Counted from the first letter of the stretch, positions 1 to 9,969 are shown. The stretch is DNA of 38,129 nucleotides from Parastagonospora avenae f. sp. tritici 18332-5 (GCA_022559985.1 JAFJTR010000148.1:1-38129); one strand, 5' to 3'. Notes: generated from the sequence alone by a model not told the origin. Made by a program: numbers and translations.

Positions 1-269
1 AATTGATCTTAGGTTACGGTTCTCCCACGCACTCCCATATGCCTCTGAGTGAGACCACACCGAGTTCGGATCTCTTGTCTTGCCTGCGTCGTTACACACA
101 GTGTACCGTGTGAACTGAGGTGCCAGACTGACATAAAACAGGTCTAATGCAATCCTGTACGCTTACCATACAAAACAAAGTTTCACTATGTTACAAGTTG
201 CTAGCTAAGTTGTACATTTTGTCTTTTCTGAGGAGCATCTCTTTAAGCGTACACTAGAAATTAGTCTAC

Positions 270-2867
270 TTACCCAGCCTCCCACTCTTCTAAGGCTGCT
301 AAAGATGACTTGAGATTGGGGTGACTGGCTTTTAGCACTCGCTGACGTTGCTGCACACACTGTCTCATCAAGACAACAGCCTCTGCATTCCGACCTTGTG
401 CTTTCCACGTGAAGGCTAGATTGTTCATGCTGGTCAGCGTGTCTGGATGGTCCGCTCCCAGCTTCTTCTTGCTCGTCTCCATCACTTGCACAAACAGCTT
501 TTCTGCTGCATCCCACCGCCCTTGGTTCCGGTAAGTCGAGGCTAGATTGTTCATGCTAGCCAGCGTGGAAGGATGGTCCGCTCCTAGCTTCTTCTTGAAA
601 GTTTCCATCACTTGCACCTCCAGCTCTTCTGCTGCATCCCACCGCCCTTGATTCTGGTAAGTCGAGGCTAGATTAGCCATGCTGGTCAGCGTGAAAGGAT
701 GGTCCGCTCCTAGCTTCTTCTTGAAAGTCTCCATCACTTGCACCTCCAGCTCTTCTGCTGCATCCCACCGCCCTTGATTCCGGTAAGTTGAGGCTAGATT
801 ATTCATGCTAGTCAGCGTGGAGGGATGGTCCGCTCCCAGCTTCTTCTTGCGAGTCTCCATCACTTGCACAAATAGCTCTTCCGCTTCATTATACCGTCCG
901 TCACTATACAACGCCATGGCAGTTTTCCATGCTAGATCGAGCCACTCGACATCCTCTCCTTCAGCAAAACCATATGACATAGCGCACTTGGCATGTTGAA
1001 GGAGTCGGCGCCACTTACTTCTATTGCTATCACCATGATCTGGGAACACCTGGAGTAGCTGTACAATAGCATGCTGAGTCCATCGGCCTAGCTTTTCCTG
1101 CCTTTGAAGCCACTCCCGCAGAGCAAGATGCACCAATCGGTGAAGATCGAATGCAGACTCAGCAGGCCGCCTGGTAACGAGCTTGTACTTGCTAAGGATC
1201 TGTACTGCAGCATCCATTCCAGGCGAGTACGCTTGTACAAGATCAAGCGGAACGTCTTTCGAGTCTACGCAGGCGGCAAGGTATAGAGAGTCTACTGCAA
1301 GCGGATCCTGAGTCTGTATCATCTTAATGGAGATAAACAGTGTGGTAGTTATGGGATTCTTTTCATCGTAGCGTCTTGGCTTGTTGTCAGTCATTTCGCC
1401 GCTGTGCTCAAGACCGTGTTTCATCTGCGTGACCATTTGTGATCGGTATTCTAGGACTTTTAATCCCGTGTTGTTGATACACGCTGCTGCTTGGACAATC
1501 GCTAGGGGAAGATATAATAGCTCTTGTAGCAGCAGCTTTGCCTCCTGCTGCTCACTTTCAGAAAGTGGACTGTCCAAGTATTCTTCGAACATCCTCTGAG
1601 CCGTATTGGGTGTTAGGTGCTGCAGCTCTATGAGATTTTGCGATGCGAGCCTCTTAGCTGTGTTGCTGTTGGTTGTTGTGAAGACAATAGAACACAATTC
1701 AGACTGAGGTAGGTAGCTGATCAAATCGACAGCTCGTGTCCCAGATAAACCAGGAGATCCTACGCTTATCTCCTCTGTGTTATCAAAAATAAGCAGATAC
1801 TGTCTTGCATCTCTTCCCTCTAGACAAAGCTTTACTAGCTGCTTAGGGTTTGCTTTCTCATCGTCCCAGTCAGGAATGTTGAGCTTTTGGGCAATCCCTG
1901 CATATGACTGATTGAGACTGTCCAGGTTGCTTGCATCAATCCAGAAGACTGAGCAGTTCTGAGTGTTTTGCTTTGTCCTGTATGCGAGCTCGAGCGCTAG
2001 CTGTGATTTGCCTGTTCCTCCAGGTCCTACGATCGCGAGTGTGGTAGTTTGCTTGTCGCTGAAGAGTTTTGCTTCTAGTTTAGCAAGCTGTGACTCCCGA
2101 CCCACAAAATGATCGTTCTTGGAAAATGGGATGATAGAGGGTGCGCTGTTGGCTTCGTCTATTTCGGCACAGAGTCTTCCCAAGGCTTTCTCCTCTCCCT
2201 CGCCGTAAGAGACAGGTATAGAGATATCAAGTACTCCAAGAAGGCAGTACACAATGTCTTCTTCCTCAGTAGTTTTGCGATTTTCGGCCCATTGCATTCG
2301 TTCAGTTATAGTAAACTGGTCCAAGGGACAATTCCGCAATACTGCGAGCGGGAGGTTGGTGATCTCGTGCACGAGCTGCTCGAGAGACGTCTTGTCGCCG
2401 ATTCGTCGTCCTTCCTTAGAATAGAACTCGACTGACATTGGCGCAATGAGCTCTTGAAGTGTCCAGCCTCGGAGAAACCAATTGCTTTTCTGGAAGGAAG
2501 CTTCCCAGCCGCTTTGTTGATGTGTCGAAGATACGTCTGATAGGAATACGTAGCATCTTGCCGCATTCTTGTACCAACGAAACATTGAGTTGATCGAGCT
2601 TGAGAGCTCACGAAGGTTCCATTTGTCGATGCAACATGTGTCAATCCAGAAGTACTGCAGCTGATCCTGGGCCGCCTGTTTGGCGCAGAACTCGATCTTT
2701 CGATAGCCGTCTTTCTTGTAATAGGCGTTGCTTTCAATGTCTCCAAAGAGAACCTCGGAATTAGGTTTTCCCCATCTGTGCGAAAGGATAGCATATGGTG
2801 GGATGCTATGACTGCCAAAGTCTGTCAGAACAAGTCTGCCAGACAGGTCGAAGTGAAGAAGTCGCAT
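270..2867 (-). CDS. HET-NB-ARC-TPR NOD-like receptor (865 aa)
   Basis: Single open frame on the minus strand; the first ATG is at 2867 (the frame stays open to a TTG at 2909). Residues about 23-150 are a HET domain with the block WIDTCCIDK (74-82) and RGWTLQELIAP (133-143). An NB-ARC ATPase follows, with P-loop GPGGTGKS (281-288) and a Walker B-like LLIFDN (358-363). The C-terminus holds four 42-residue tetratricopeptide repeats of the kinesin-light-chain type (657-824) and a diverged fifth. HET domains act as cell-death effectors in fungal non-self recognition, the NB-ARC as oligomerising switch and the TPRs as sensor; this function is inferred from the family. No frameshift or internal stop is seen. 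The stop codon lies inside GGGTAAGTAG, a good splice donor, so a further 3' exon is possible. Confidence 0.92.
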   Translation of the reverse strand: MRLLHFDLSGRLVLTDFGSHSIPPYAILSHRWGKPNSEVLFGDIESNAYYKKDGYRKIEFCAKQAAQDQLQYFWIDTCCIDKWNLRELSSSINSMFRWYKNAARCYVFLSDVSSTHQQSGWEASFQKSNWFLRGWTLQELIAPMSVEFYSKEGRRIGDKTSLEQLVHEITNLPLAVLRNCPLDQFTITERMQWAENRKTTEEEDIVYCLLGVLDISIPVSYGEGEEKALGRLCAEIDEANSAPSIIPFSKNDHFVGRESQLAKLEAKLFSDKQTTTLAIVGPGGTGKSQLALELAYRTKQNTQNCSVFWIDASNLDSLNQSYAGIAQKLNIPDWDDEKANPKQLVKLCLEGRDARQYLLIFDNTEEISVGSPGLSGTRAVDLISYLPQSELCSIVFTTTNSNTAKRLASQNLIELQHLTPNTAQRMFEEYLDSPLSESEQQEAKLLLQELLYLPLAIVQAAACINNTGLKVLEYRSQMVTQMKHGLEHSGEMTDNKPRRYDEKNPITTTLFISIKMIQTQDPLAVDSLYLAACVDSKDVPLDLVQAYSPGMDAAVQILSKYKLVTRRPAESAFDLHRLVHLALREWLQRQEKLGRWTQHAIVQLLQVFPDHGDSNRSKWRRLLQHAKCAMSYGFAEGEDVEWLDLAWKTAMALYSDGRYNEAEELFVQVMETRKKKLGADHPSTLTSMNNLASTYRNQGRWDAAEELEVQVMETFKKKLGADHPFTLTSMANLASTYQNQGRWDAAEELEVQVMETFKKKLGADHPSTLASMNNLASTYRNQGRWDAAEKLFVQVMETSKKKLGADHPDTLTSMNNLAFTWKAQGRNAEAVVLMRQCVQQRQRVLKASHPNLKSSLAALEEWEAG
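396..899 (-). repeat. four 126-bp TPR-coding tandem repeats
   Basis: Four in-frame 126-bp units encode the sensor repeats of the HET receptor. The units share long identical stretches such as GRWDAAEELEVQVMET and KKKLGADHP at protein level and are nearly identical at DNA level, implying recent duplication or homogenisation. Differences concentrate at a few codons per unit, for example around R/F/S before KKKLG and P/F/D after HP. Confidence 0.9.
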
Positions 2868-3055
2868 GGCTGCGACAATGATGCTTCGACGGAAAAGCAG
2901 ACACCGCAAACAGGTTAGGGCTAAAGAGTATTTGCCGTGGCGGGTTGAGAGATAATAGAAGTAGTTGAGGGCTGTGATAGCCTGTGACGGCCACTAGTAG
3001 CTTGTAATTGCAGCCTGTGGAGGCAGTGCACGCTAGGCTGTGCTGACCAGCTCAG

Positions 3056-3520
3056 TCCCCAGCGCTTCTCGCCATGCGACCACGCTTGCACTGCACCTTG
3101 CAGGCGACACAGTCTGCCTTCCGGTGAAGAAAAAGCAGCCACACCTCACCAGCACTCTCTGCTTCATTTGCGTCGGATGTTAAGAATTGTCATTGCCCTG
3201 CTGTCCTAGCGTATCGTGTATGTAATGCTCTCAGTCTGCTGGGTTCGCGATACGTTGGTGGGCACTCCATCAACAGCCTTCAGCTACCACAAGACACGCT
3301 TGTTCCTAGGAATAGACAGCCGCACACTTTAAACTTTAAGTTAGAGGTAAATAGAAAACGCACAATATCATTGCAGGTGACTTCTTCTTGCTTTCAATAT
3401 GCCACACGAATAGAGCAGAGAGTGCTGGTGAGGTGTGACTGTTCTTTCTTCACCGGAAGGCAGAGTGTAACCTGCAGAGTGCGGTGCGAGCGTGGTCGCA
3501 CGGCAAAAAGCGCTTGGGGA
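3056..3520. repeat. imperfect inverted repeat, 107-bp arms and about 250-bp spacer
   Basis: The reverse complement of 3056-3162 matches 3414-3520 over its length with scattered substitutions and one or two small indels; gcagagagtgctggtgaggt is identical in both. The right arm starts where the similarity between the two flanking Fot1-like relics ends. It could be a MITE-like element with long terminal repeats or two abutting transposon ends. The spacer holds no coding capacity. Confidence 0.7.
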
Positions 3521-3629
3521 ACACCAAAACCTGCACACCCACATTAGTGAATTGATCTAGCACAACCAGTTGCTGCAAATATATGAGAGTGAAGGAGGTG
3601 ATTAAACAAGGTATTGCGATCAATTTGTA

Positions 3630-4440
3630 CTATCTGAATTTCTTGGGTAGAGTGATTCTGCGCCCAGTTCTGGTGATTTTGGGTGGTGGGGCTTCGGGAG
3701 ATTCTTCACCATTCACCCCACTTGCACCACCAGTGCACCTCTCCATACGCTTCCTTTTAGGTGCCTGCTTCTTTGAGGTTGTAGCTTGGGTTGTTTGGGA
3801 TTGTTGTGCAATTTTCCTAGTCTCTGCAGCTTGTTTTTCCTCCTGTTTTTGTTGTTTTCTTTGAGCTACCTCTTGAGCCTTCTTTTCCTTCTCCTTCTTC
3901 CTCTCCTCTTGAGCCTTTTCACGAGCCTCCTTTCTCTTCTTTGTCTGCTGCGTCTTGTACAAGGTAGTAGTAGCTTTCATCTCTTTCCTGTTCTTTTTTT
4001 GGAGTTTTTCCTCCTCTTCTTCTCTGAGTCTTACTGCCTCTCTTACACGTGACTCTCTGAACTTCCTTGGGGACTATATTACTGCTGAACCACGATACTC
4101 TTTACGCTGTTAAAGGTCAAGGGTCTTGTCCTCTGTCTTCTGTGTCTTTCTGACTTCAAGAGCGTATCTCAAACCTTCATTTTCAAAGGTTTTGAGGTCA
4201 ACTTCAACCTGCATTCCATGAAGTGAATAAATAAGCTCCTTTGCCTCAGTACTCTCTATATCCTTTACTGCAGACCGTGCAATAGATCTCATGTGTCTCT
4301 AGTCACTTGTATCAGGTGGGGGAGTGACTAGTGGAGAGCTCTCATCATCCCTAGGTGTGTGGTGAAATCTTTTGAGAAATCTTTCTGGGTCCTTGGGCCA
4401 GATCCCAGTTGCTTCAAAAGACTTCAGAACAGTTTCCTCA
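3630..4440 (-). pseudogene. Fot1/pogo-type transposase relic, C-terminal part
   Basis: Read on the minus strand, this matches the C-terminal third of the intact transposase at 5527-7413. It starts at a segment reading FEATGIWPKDPERFLK (FEATGVWPRNRDAVLK in the intact copy), runs through the charged coiled-coil region and ends with PPPKITRTGRRITLPKKFR. The frame is broken by at least three stops: two stand where the intact copy has Trp (TGG to TAG) and one where it has Gln (CAA to TAA). All fit G:C to A:T transitions as in repeat-induced point mutation. The DDE catalytic core is absent. Confidence 0.85.
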
Positions 4441-4450
4441 TTGAAGTAGG

Positions 4451-5115
4451 TAACATGAGATCTGTTTCACAGTCTGCAGTGCAGGATGCGGAGAGTGCTG
4501 AGGCAAAAGAGCTTATCTATTCACTCCATGGAATGCAGGTCAAAGCTGACCTCACAACCTTTGAAAATGAAGGTTTGAGATACGCTCTTGAAGTTAGAAA
4601 GATATAGAAGATAAAGGGTAAGACTCTTAATCTTTAACAGCGCAAGGAATACTGTGGTTCTGTAGTAATGTAGTCCCTAAGGAAGTAAAGAGAATTACGT
4701 GTAAGAGAAGTAGTAAGACTTAGGGAAGTGGAGGAGGAAAAGCTTTAGAAAAGTATAGGAAGGAGATAAAAGCTAATCCTATTATTTATAAAGAGCAGCA
4801 GGCAAAGGAGAGAAAGAGGGCTTGTGAAAAGGCTCAGGAGTAGAGGAGGAAGGAGAAGGAAAGAAGGCTCAGGAGGTGGCTCAAGGAAAACAACAGAAAG
4901 AGGAGCAAAAACAAGCTGTAGAGACCATGAAAATTGCGCAACAATCCCAAGGAATCCCAGCTACTGCCTCAAGGGAACAGGCACCCAAAAGGAATCGTGT
5001 GGAGAGGTGTACTGGTGGTGCAAATGGGGTGAATGGTGAGGAATCTCCCTTGGCCTCACCACCCAAAGTCACCAGAACAGGGCGCTGCATCACTATTCCG
5101 GAGAAATTCAGATAG
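4451..5115 (+). pseudogene. Fot1/pogo-type transposase relic, inverted second copy
   Basis: This repeats the C-terminal transposase relic on the opposite strand, from MRSVSQSAVQDAES to PPKVTRTGRCITIPEKFR, forming a palindromic pair with 3630-4293. It carries more stop codons than its partner in the coiled-coil part. The similarity continues past the stop to about 5213. An open frame beginning near 4359 is a chimera of antisense sequence of the minus copy and sense sequence of this copy, so it is not a gene. Confidence 0.82.
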
Positions 5116-5426
5116 TACAGATTGATTGTATTGACTTGTTTAATCACCCCCTATATTTTCACACAGTTGCAGCTACTAGAAGTAGTGAATCAATTTAGTG
5201 ACTTTGGTGTTCCCTGATCGTTGAGCCGAGGTGATCGTTGACTCGATCTCCACGGTACCTCTGGCGGAACCGAACCACCGATCCTCGCCAATGGGAGGTG
5301 ACCCCAAACGTCTTACCTCATACATCCGCGGGTATTTTACTGTAAAATATGTGGCTGTGCGGGTCGCACAAGGGCTCGGAATATTACTACACCCGACTCA
5401 AGGATTAGGAGCAGTGTTGACACTTA

Positions 5427-5467
5427 CCGTGCCGTTCGGAGTGTCGTCCGGATCGAAGTGTCGCCCG
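5427..5467 (+). repeat. left terminal inverted repeat
   Basis: A 41-bp terminal repeat, starting immediately after the TA target site at 5425-5426. It differs from the right end by one base at position 30. Confidence 0.93.
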
Positions 5468-5526
5468 GCGGGGAAAACCAACCTCCTGACCCACCCCAGC
5501 CTTCATCACGACACAACACCACCAAT

Positions 5527-7413
5527 ATGGGAGCTATCGAGGATGCGCTGGCAGCAATTGAAAGCCTGGGTGAAGGACAGAAATTCACGTATCAAAATAT
5601 TGCAGATAGATATGGTGTAAACAGATCTACACTATCCAGAAGACACAGGCTTGTCCAAGGCTCAATGGAGGACCATGCAATCAACATGCAATTACTTAGT
5701 CCACAACAAGAGGAGGAGCTTGTGAAGTATATTATTGGGTTGACAATGAGGGGCCTTCCACCCACAAAAGAGATGATCCAGAGTTTTGCACGTTCAGTGG
5801 TGAAAAAACCAGTGGGAGAGGGGTGGGTTTTGAGGTTTGTGGAGAGAAACAAGGATACTCTCATCACCAAATGGACTGCTGGAATGGACCGCAACCGTCA
5901 CCAAGCTGATTCAGAACACAAGTACAGCCTTTACTTTGATCTGCTCGAGTCCAAGATCAGTGAATATTCAGTTCTGCCTGAAAATACATACAATATGGAT
6001 GAAAAAGGCTTCATGATTGGACAGATTGGAAAGAGCAAAAGAGTGTTTAGCAGAGCTTTGTGGGAGAGTGGGGAAGTCACAGACTCTCTTCAAGATGGTA
6101 ACAGAGAATGGGTATCAGTCCTGGCCTGTATCGGAGCTGATGGAACTGCTCTCCCACCTGGTCTTGTCTTTGAAGGACTCCATGGCAACATCAGAGACAC
6201 TTGGGTCGAGGAAATCACCGAGGAAACTCCTATCTTTGCTACCTCATCACCAACAGGATGGAGCAATGAAGAAATTGGATTGGCATGGCTTATTCAGGTC
6301 TTTGATCGGTATACAAAGGAGAAAGCAGGGAGGTGTTGGAGACTTATCCTTTTGGATGGCCATGGATCTCATATCACCAAACCTTTTCTGGCCTTCTGTG
6401 ATCGGAACAGGATCCTCCTGATGATATATCCTCCTCATGCAACCCATACCCTCCAGGCATTGGATGTGGTCGCGTTCAAGTCTCTCTCATCTCAATACTC
6501 CAAGAAGCTCATCAACCACACCCACAAGTCCTTGGGTATCCTCCCAGTCAAAAAGGGTGACTTTGTCCCAATATTCTGGTCAGCCTGGATCTCCTCCTTC
6601 ACCAAGAAACTTATCTTCAAGGCCTTTGAAGCTACTGGGGTGTGGCCAAGAAACAGAGATGCTGTACTCAAAAAGTTCCAAAACCAGACATCTCCCAATC
6701 CAAACAAATCAGGCTCTTTCACATCACTTATGGAGTCTGATTGGAGAAGGCTCAGGAAGGTGGTTCAGTCAGTAGTAAAGGATGGGGCTGAAAAGGAGGC
6801 AAATGAGATCATTCAAGGCATTCACCATGGTGAAGTTCAAAATCACTTGTTACACGATGAAAACAAGGGCTTAAGAGAATCTTTGTGTACAAAAAAGAAG
6901 CGCAATAAGCATGGCAAGAAGCTGGATCTTCAAAGGGATGATGAAAATAATGGAGGTGCAGAGTGGTGGTCTCCAAGGAGCTTCAAAAGGGCTGGTGAAA
7001 GACAGGTTCAAAGAGAGCAGGCAGAAGAGGAGAAAAAGCTCAGGAAAGCGAGTATGAAGGAACTCAAGGCTTCCAATGCCTTGCTCAACAAGAAGCTCCA
7101 AGAAAAGAAGCGTGTTGAGAGAGAGAGGGTGAAAAAGGAGAGGGAGAGAGATAAGGAAAAGAAGGCTCAGGAACAGGCCCAAAAGAAACAACAGAAAGAG
7201 AAGGAAAAGCAGGCTACAAACACTCCAAACTCTGTACAACAACCCCAAAAAGGCAAGAGAGCAGCCTCAAACAAAGCTACTCCTAAGAGCAAGCGTGTGA
7301 AGAGGTGCATTGTTGCTGTAAGTGGTGGTAAAGGTGGGGAATCATCCCAAGCACCACCACCCAAAATCACTTCACGTGGCCGCAACGTCACAATTCCAAG
7401 TAAATTCAGATAG
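5527..7413 (+). CDS. DDE transposase, Fot1/pogo family (628 aa)
   Basis: The ATG at 5527 is taken as start; the frame is open upstream only from a GTG inside the left terminal repeat. Residues 17-45 form a homeodomain-like helix-turn-helix (IADRYGVNRSTLSRRHRLV), followed by a CENP-B/Tc5-type DNA-binding domain (about 55-120; GWVLRFVERNKDTL). The DDE_1 catalytic core carries Asp158 (NMDEKG), Asp277 (LLDGHGSH) and Asp313 (LQALDV), with 35 residues between the second and third, so the triad is present. The C-terminal 150 residues are a Lys/Glu-rich coiled coil ending in a basic tail (SRGRNVTIPSKFR). No stop or frameshift is present. It should cut and rejoin the element at TA sites in the nucleus. 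Confidence 0.95.
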   Translation: MGAIEDALAAIESLGEGQKFTYQNIADRYGVNRSTLSRRHRLVQGSMEDHAINMQLLSPQQEEELVKYIIGLTMRGLPPTKEMIQSFARSVVKKPVGEGWVLRFVERNKDTLITKWTAGMDRNRHQADSEHKYSLYFDLLESKISEYSVLPENTYNMDEKGFMIGQIGKSKRVFSRALWESGEVTDSLQDGNREWVSVLACIGADGTALPPGLVFEGLHGNIRDTWVEEITEETPIFATSSPTGWSNEEIGLAWLIQVFDRYTKEKAGRCWRLILLDGHGSHITKPFLAFCDRNRILLMIYPPHATHTLQALDVVAFKSLSSQYSKKLINHTHKSLGILPVKKGDFVPIFWSAWISSFTKKLIFKAFEATGVWPRNRDAVLKKFQNQTSPNPNKSGSFTSLMESDWRRLRKVVQSVVKDGAEKEANEIIQGIHHGEVQNHLLHDENKGLRESLCTKKKRNKHGKKLDLQRDDENNGGAEWWSPRSFKRAGERQVQREQAEEEKKLRKASMKELKASNALLNKKLQEKKRVERERVKKERERDKEKKAQEQAQKKQQKEKEKQATNTPNSVQQPQKGKRAASNKATPKSKRVKRCIVAVSGGKGGESSQAPPPKITSRGRNVTIPSKFR

Positions 7414-7525
7414 TATAAATTGATCGCATTACTTTATTCACTAATCTTTCACACTCTCACATGGTTGCAGCGACTGGTCGTGGTGTCGCAGTTCACTGTG
7501 GTAGGTGGGCAGATTCTGGCGTTCG

Positions 7526-7566
7526 CGGGCGACACTCCGATCCGGACGACACTCCGAACGGCACGG
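7526..7566 (-). repeat. right terminal inverted repeat
   Basis: A 41-bp terminal repeat in inverted orientation, followed by the TA target duplication at 7567-7568. Confidence 0.93.
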
Positions 7567-7568
7567 TA

Positions 7569-8379
7569 AAGGGCTCGGCGCTTGTTTAGTCAGCCAGTTT
7601 GGCTCAGCGTCTCAGCGTCTCAACCGTTCGACACAGCCATCGTACAACTTCGAGATGCGGTCTAACGCCCAGCGATACGTACAACATGAAGACACGCCAT
7701 TAACGTTGCCCTCAAGATAGGAGAGGTGCAGGATAAGGTAGGATGCAGGCGGAATTGGAAACCGAAGCCTGCGCCTCGGCGAGCGGGTTCAGTACCACAG
7801 GCAGCACGCTATTGTTGCAAACGCATATGGGAGGCGAGATAGCCGGATGCTCAAGCGATACAGCTGTCGTGCAGTCAAACAACCAGCGGCTGCATACATG
7901 AAGCATTGCAATTTCTAGGGCCGTAGAGCCGTGCTTTAGTTCGACCTGTAAGGAGTTCCAGGTTGTCCATGGTGGCTATGCTTGGCAAGACCCTACACCA
8001 TCTATAGCTGCATACAGCACTCTTCTCTTCAGCTAAATTTACAAATCATCGCCTCCGGCACAAGGATGTGACCAGTGTGGGTCGGCCGCCCTCCCTGCGA
8101 GTGCTAGCAAACTGTAGAGAGCTTTGGGAGCATCGCCATCGTTCTAGCCTCTTAAAATTCATGAGGAAGTTTTAACCGTATCTTGATTAAGCTTTCCTCC
8201 TAGCACCCCTCAACGACCTGCACTGGAAAGAATCTCACTAGCTTTGCGCAATTGTCGCCTTTTCTTTCTCTACGAATAGGAGAATTATAGAGGATGTACA
8301 TCTAGTAACAGTATGTAGGATTCAATTAATCCACGTTCCGCCAGGTAACTTACCAAGTGAGTCATGCTCACAGGCGATT
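7569..8379. other. gene-free stretch right of the transposon
   Basis: Only short overlapping open frames without recognisable domains or splice-supported structure. I see no RNA gene or clear repeat. Confidence 0.6.
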
Positions 8380-8837
8380 CTAAACGATAGGCAACGTGCC
8401 TACCCTACGAGGTCCTTGCCAATAAGGGGGCTTCTTCGATTTCCAGCAAGTACAGTGCGGGTAATGGTGAGCGATTGGAGCAGCCAGTGCCAGGGTACCA
8501 ACTGCGATAATCCAGCCAGCTGTTGTGAAACCGTCACCCATCTTATTCAGGCGGACGGTATAATATATACCAAGAATACCGCTCCCCACTACGACAAGGG
8601 ACATAGCCAAGCACATAATGTAACATGGGCGCATCTTAATGTAGCTAGCCGTTCCTACTGTCTTGATGGGATCGGCAGGCAGTGGTAATAGTAGTGAGCT
8701 AGAGTCCGTCTGAAGGGTTTGAGGGGAGTTTGTAGGCACTGGCATGGATATTGTTTCACCAACCCGACGGGAATAGAGTGTGCGTTGACGTTCTGAGTCA
8801 TCGCGCTGATAGCCGCTCGTCCACCTGGGAGGTTCCA
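8380..8837 (-). CDS. probable 3' exon of the patatin-like gene; two membrane segments
   Basis: Open frame of about 152 codons on the minus strand with no in-frame ATG at its 5' end. It encodes a polar Ser/Thr/Pro-rich stretch and then two hydrophobic segments (around MCLAMSLVVVGSGILGIYY and WIIAVGTLALAAPIA) and a short Cys/His/Lys-rich tail. A candidate intron 8892-8838 (GTCAGT ... CTAG, with an ACTAAT branch-like site) would join it in phase to the preceding patatin exon and explain the missing start. Alternatively it is a separate small membrane protein starting at the internal Met of MPVPTNS. The link is inferred. Confidence 0.4.
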
Positions 8838-8854
8838 CTAGTTCGATAATTAGT

Positions 8855-9969
8855 CTAATAAAATGTTTTCGTCAGACTATTTAATAACTGACTTCTTTCG
8901 GACATCTTGTTAGCACAAGCTTTCATCAGCTGAACCACCGCTTGAGACTCAAGGTATCGGTATGTTGCTGCTCCAATCGCAACCTTGCGCTTCGAGTCCT
9001 CCAACTGGATATCCTCTAGACCCTTTGACACGTTGAACCGGTAGTACCGTCCTTCAGCTTTGAGTCGTGATTTGTCCCGCGAAAATCGTTCCGCCGTTTT
9101 CTCCGTCTCCGTGGCAATCGCTAACAGGCTCTGGCCAATACTGATGTAATCGCCCTTGAACGGCTTAGGCGACGGAACACCTGTCGCAATCGACACCAAG
9201 CACTTGACCTTGTCTTCGAGCGAGCCAGACGGCCACATGTCTTGCGCCTCGTTCCACACCTCATACACTGGGTTGTTCGCCCCTGTGGAGCCGTCAACGA
9301 AGGTCTCGCCAAAATCGCCGACGGTGATGGGATCGAAAAAGGACGAGGCTGCCAACGTCGCTCGGCCTGCCTCCCATATCTTAGTCAAGCGCAGCAGCCG
9401 CTCGCGGCCGCGTGGTGAGTGGTAGCTGGTGAACAGCACTATATTGCCCGTGTCGTTGCTTGTTGCACACACAAACCTGCGGTAACTCGTCAATCCCAGC
9501 CTCGAACAGATGAATCGCTACCCACACTTTGCACTTCGCATCCTCGGCATCCTTGAGCAGCGCATCCTCTGTCAGGCCTTGCCTCACAATGATCTCTTTA
9601 ATCACTCGCTCAAGCTCACCCGAATCAATCGGCTTTGGACCTGGCTCTTGATCATCAACCAGTATCTCGGACGCTGGAAGGTCCGATCCCACAGCGAGAC
9701 ATATGCGTCGATGCACTCGTCGACGGTCATGCGCAGCCGACCCAGCATAATTGCTATGAGCCTGCACCTATCGTCAGCGGTGCATTCGGCAGGGTAGTCA
9801 CCACAGACCCGCCGCTGCTAGTGCCCCCGATCATGTCAAAGTAGTCGCAAGGCTTCGGCGGTGATTCCGGGTCGATGGTTTCCATCAGCTGCTTCAAGAT
9901 CAGCAGCGTCGACAGGCTGCAAACGACGCCGCCATCGAGAGCGAGCAGGCGGAGGTCGCTTCCGAGCAT
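8855..9969 (-). pseudogene. patatin-like phospholipase gene with one frameshift
   Basis: Three exons fit on the minus strand: 9969-9809, 9761-9526 and 9476-8855, with introns of 47 and 49 bases (GTCTGT...GCAG and GTGGGT...CGCAG). The product would be a patatin (calcium-independent phospholipase A2-like) acyl hydrolase. The nucleophile motif GTSSG (Ser51) and the catalytic-dyad Asp in FVDGST are present. Within exon 2 the reading switches frame between DECIDAYVSLWDRTFQ and SGELERVIKEII. The summed exons give 1019 bases, one short of 340 codons, so a single lost base (near 9630) is the likely cause. The oxyanion loop, normally DGGGxRG, reads DGGVVCS, so activity would be impaired even in frame. 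The family is a common fungal NLR effector and Starship cargo type. Confidence 0.8.

Larger units (their letters stand above)
5427..7566 (+). mobile_element. complete Fot1/pogo-like Tc1-mariner transposon, 2140 bp
   Basis: The element is bounded by terminal inverted repeats at 5427-5467 and 7526-7566, both beginning CCGTGCCGTTCGGAGTGTCG, with 40 of 41 positions identical. It is flanked by a TA dinucleotide on each side (5425-5426 and 7567-7568), the target duplication expected of Tc1-mariner elements. Inside is one uninterrupted transposase gene. Near-identical ends and an intact gene indicate recent insertion. It lies only about 300 bp from two heavily mutated relatives. Confidence 0.93.

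Noticed and set aside
2921..3142. 73-codon minus-strand frame upstream of the HET receptor
   Set aside because: Overlaps one arm of the inverted repeat and shows no protein signature.
3583..4052. Leu/Phe-rich plus-strand frames resembling membrane proteins
   Set aside because: They are the reverse strand of the Lys/Glu-rich coiled-coil part of the transposase relic, which reads as hydrophobic.
4359..4607. 82-codon frame across the centre of the relic palindrome
   Set aside because: Its first half is the antisense of one transposase relic and its second half the sense of the other, so it is a chimera created by the inverted junction.
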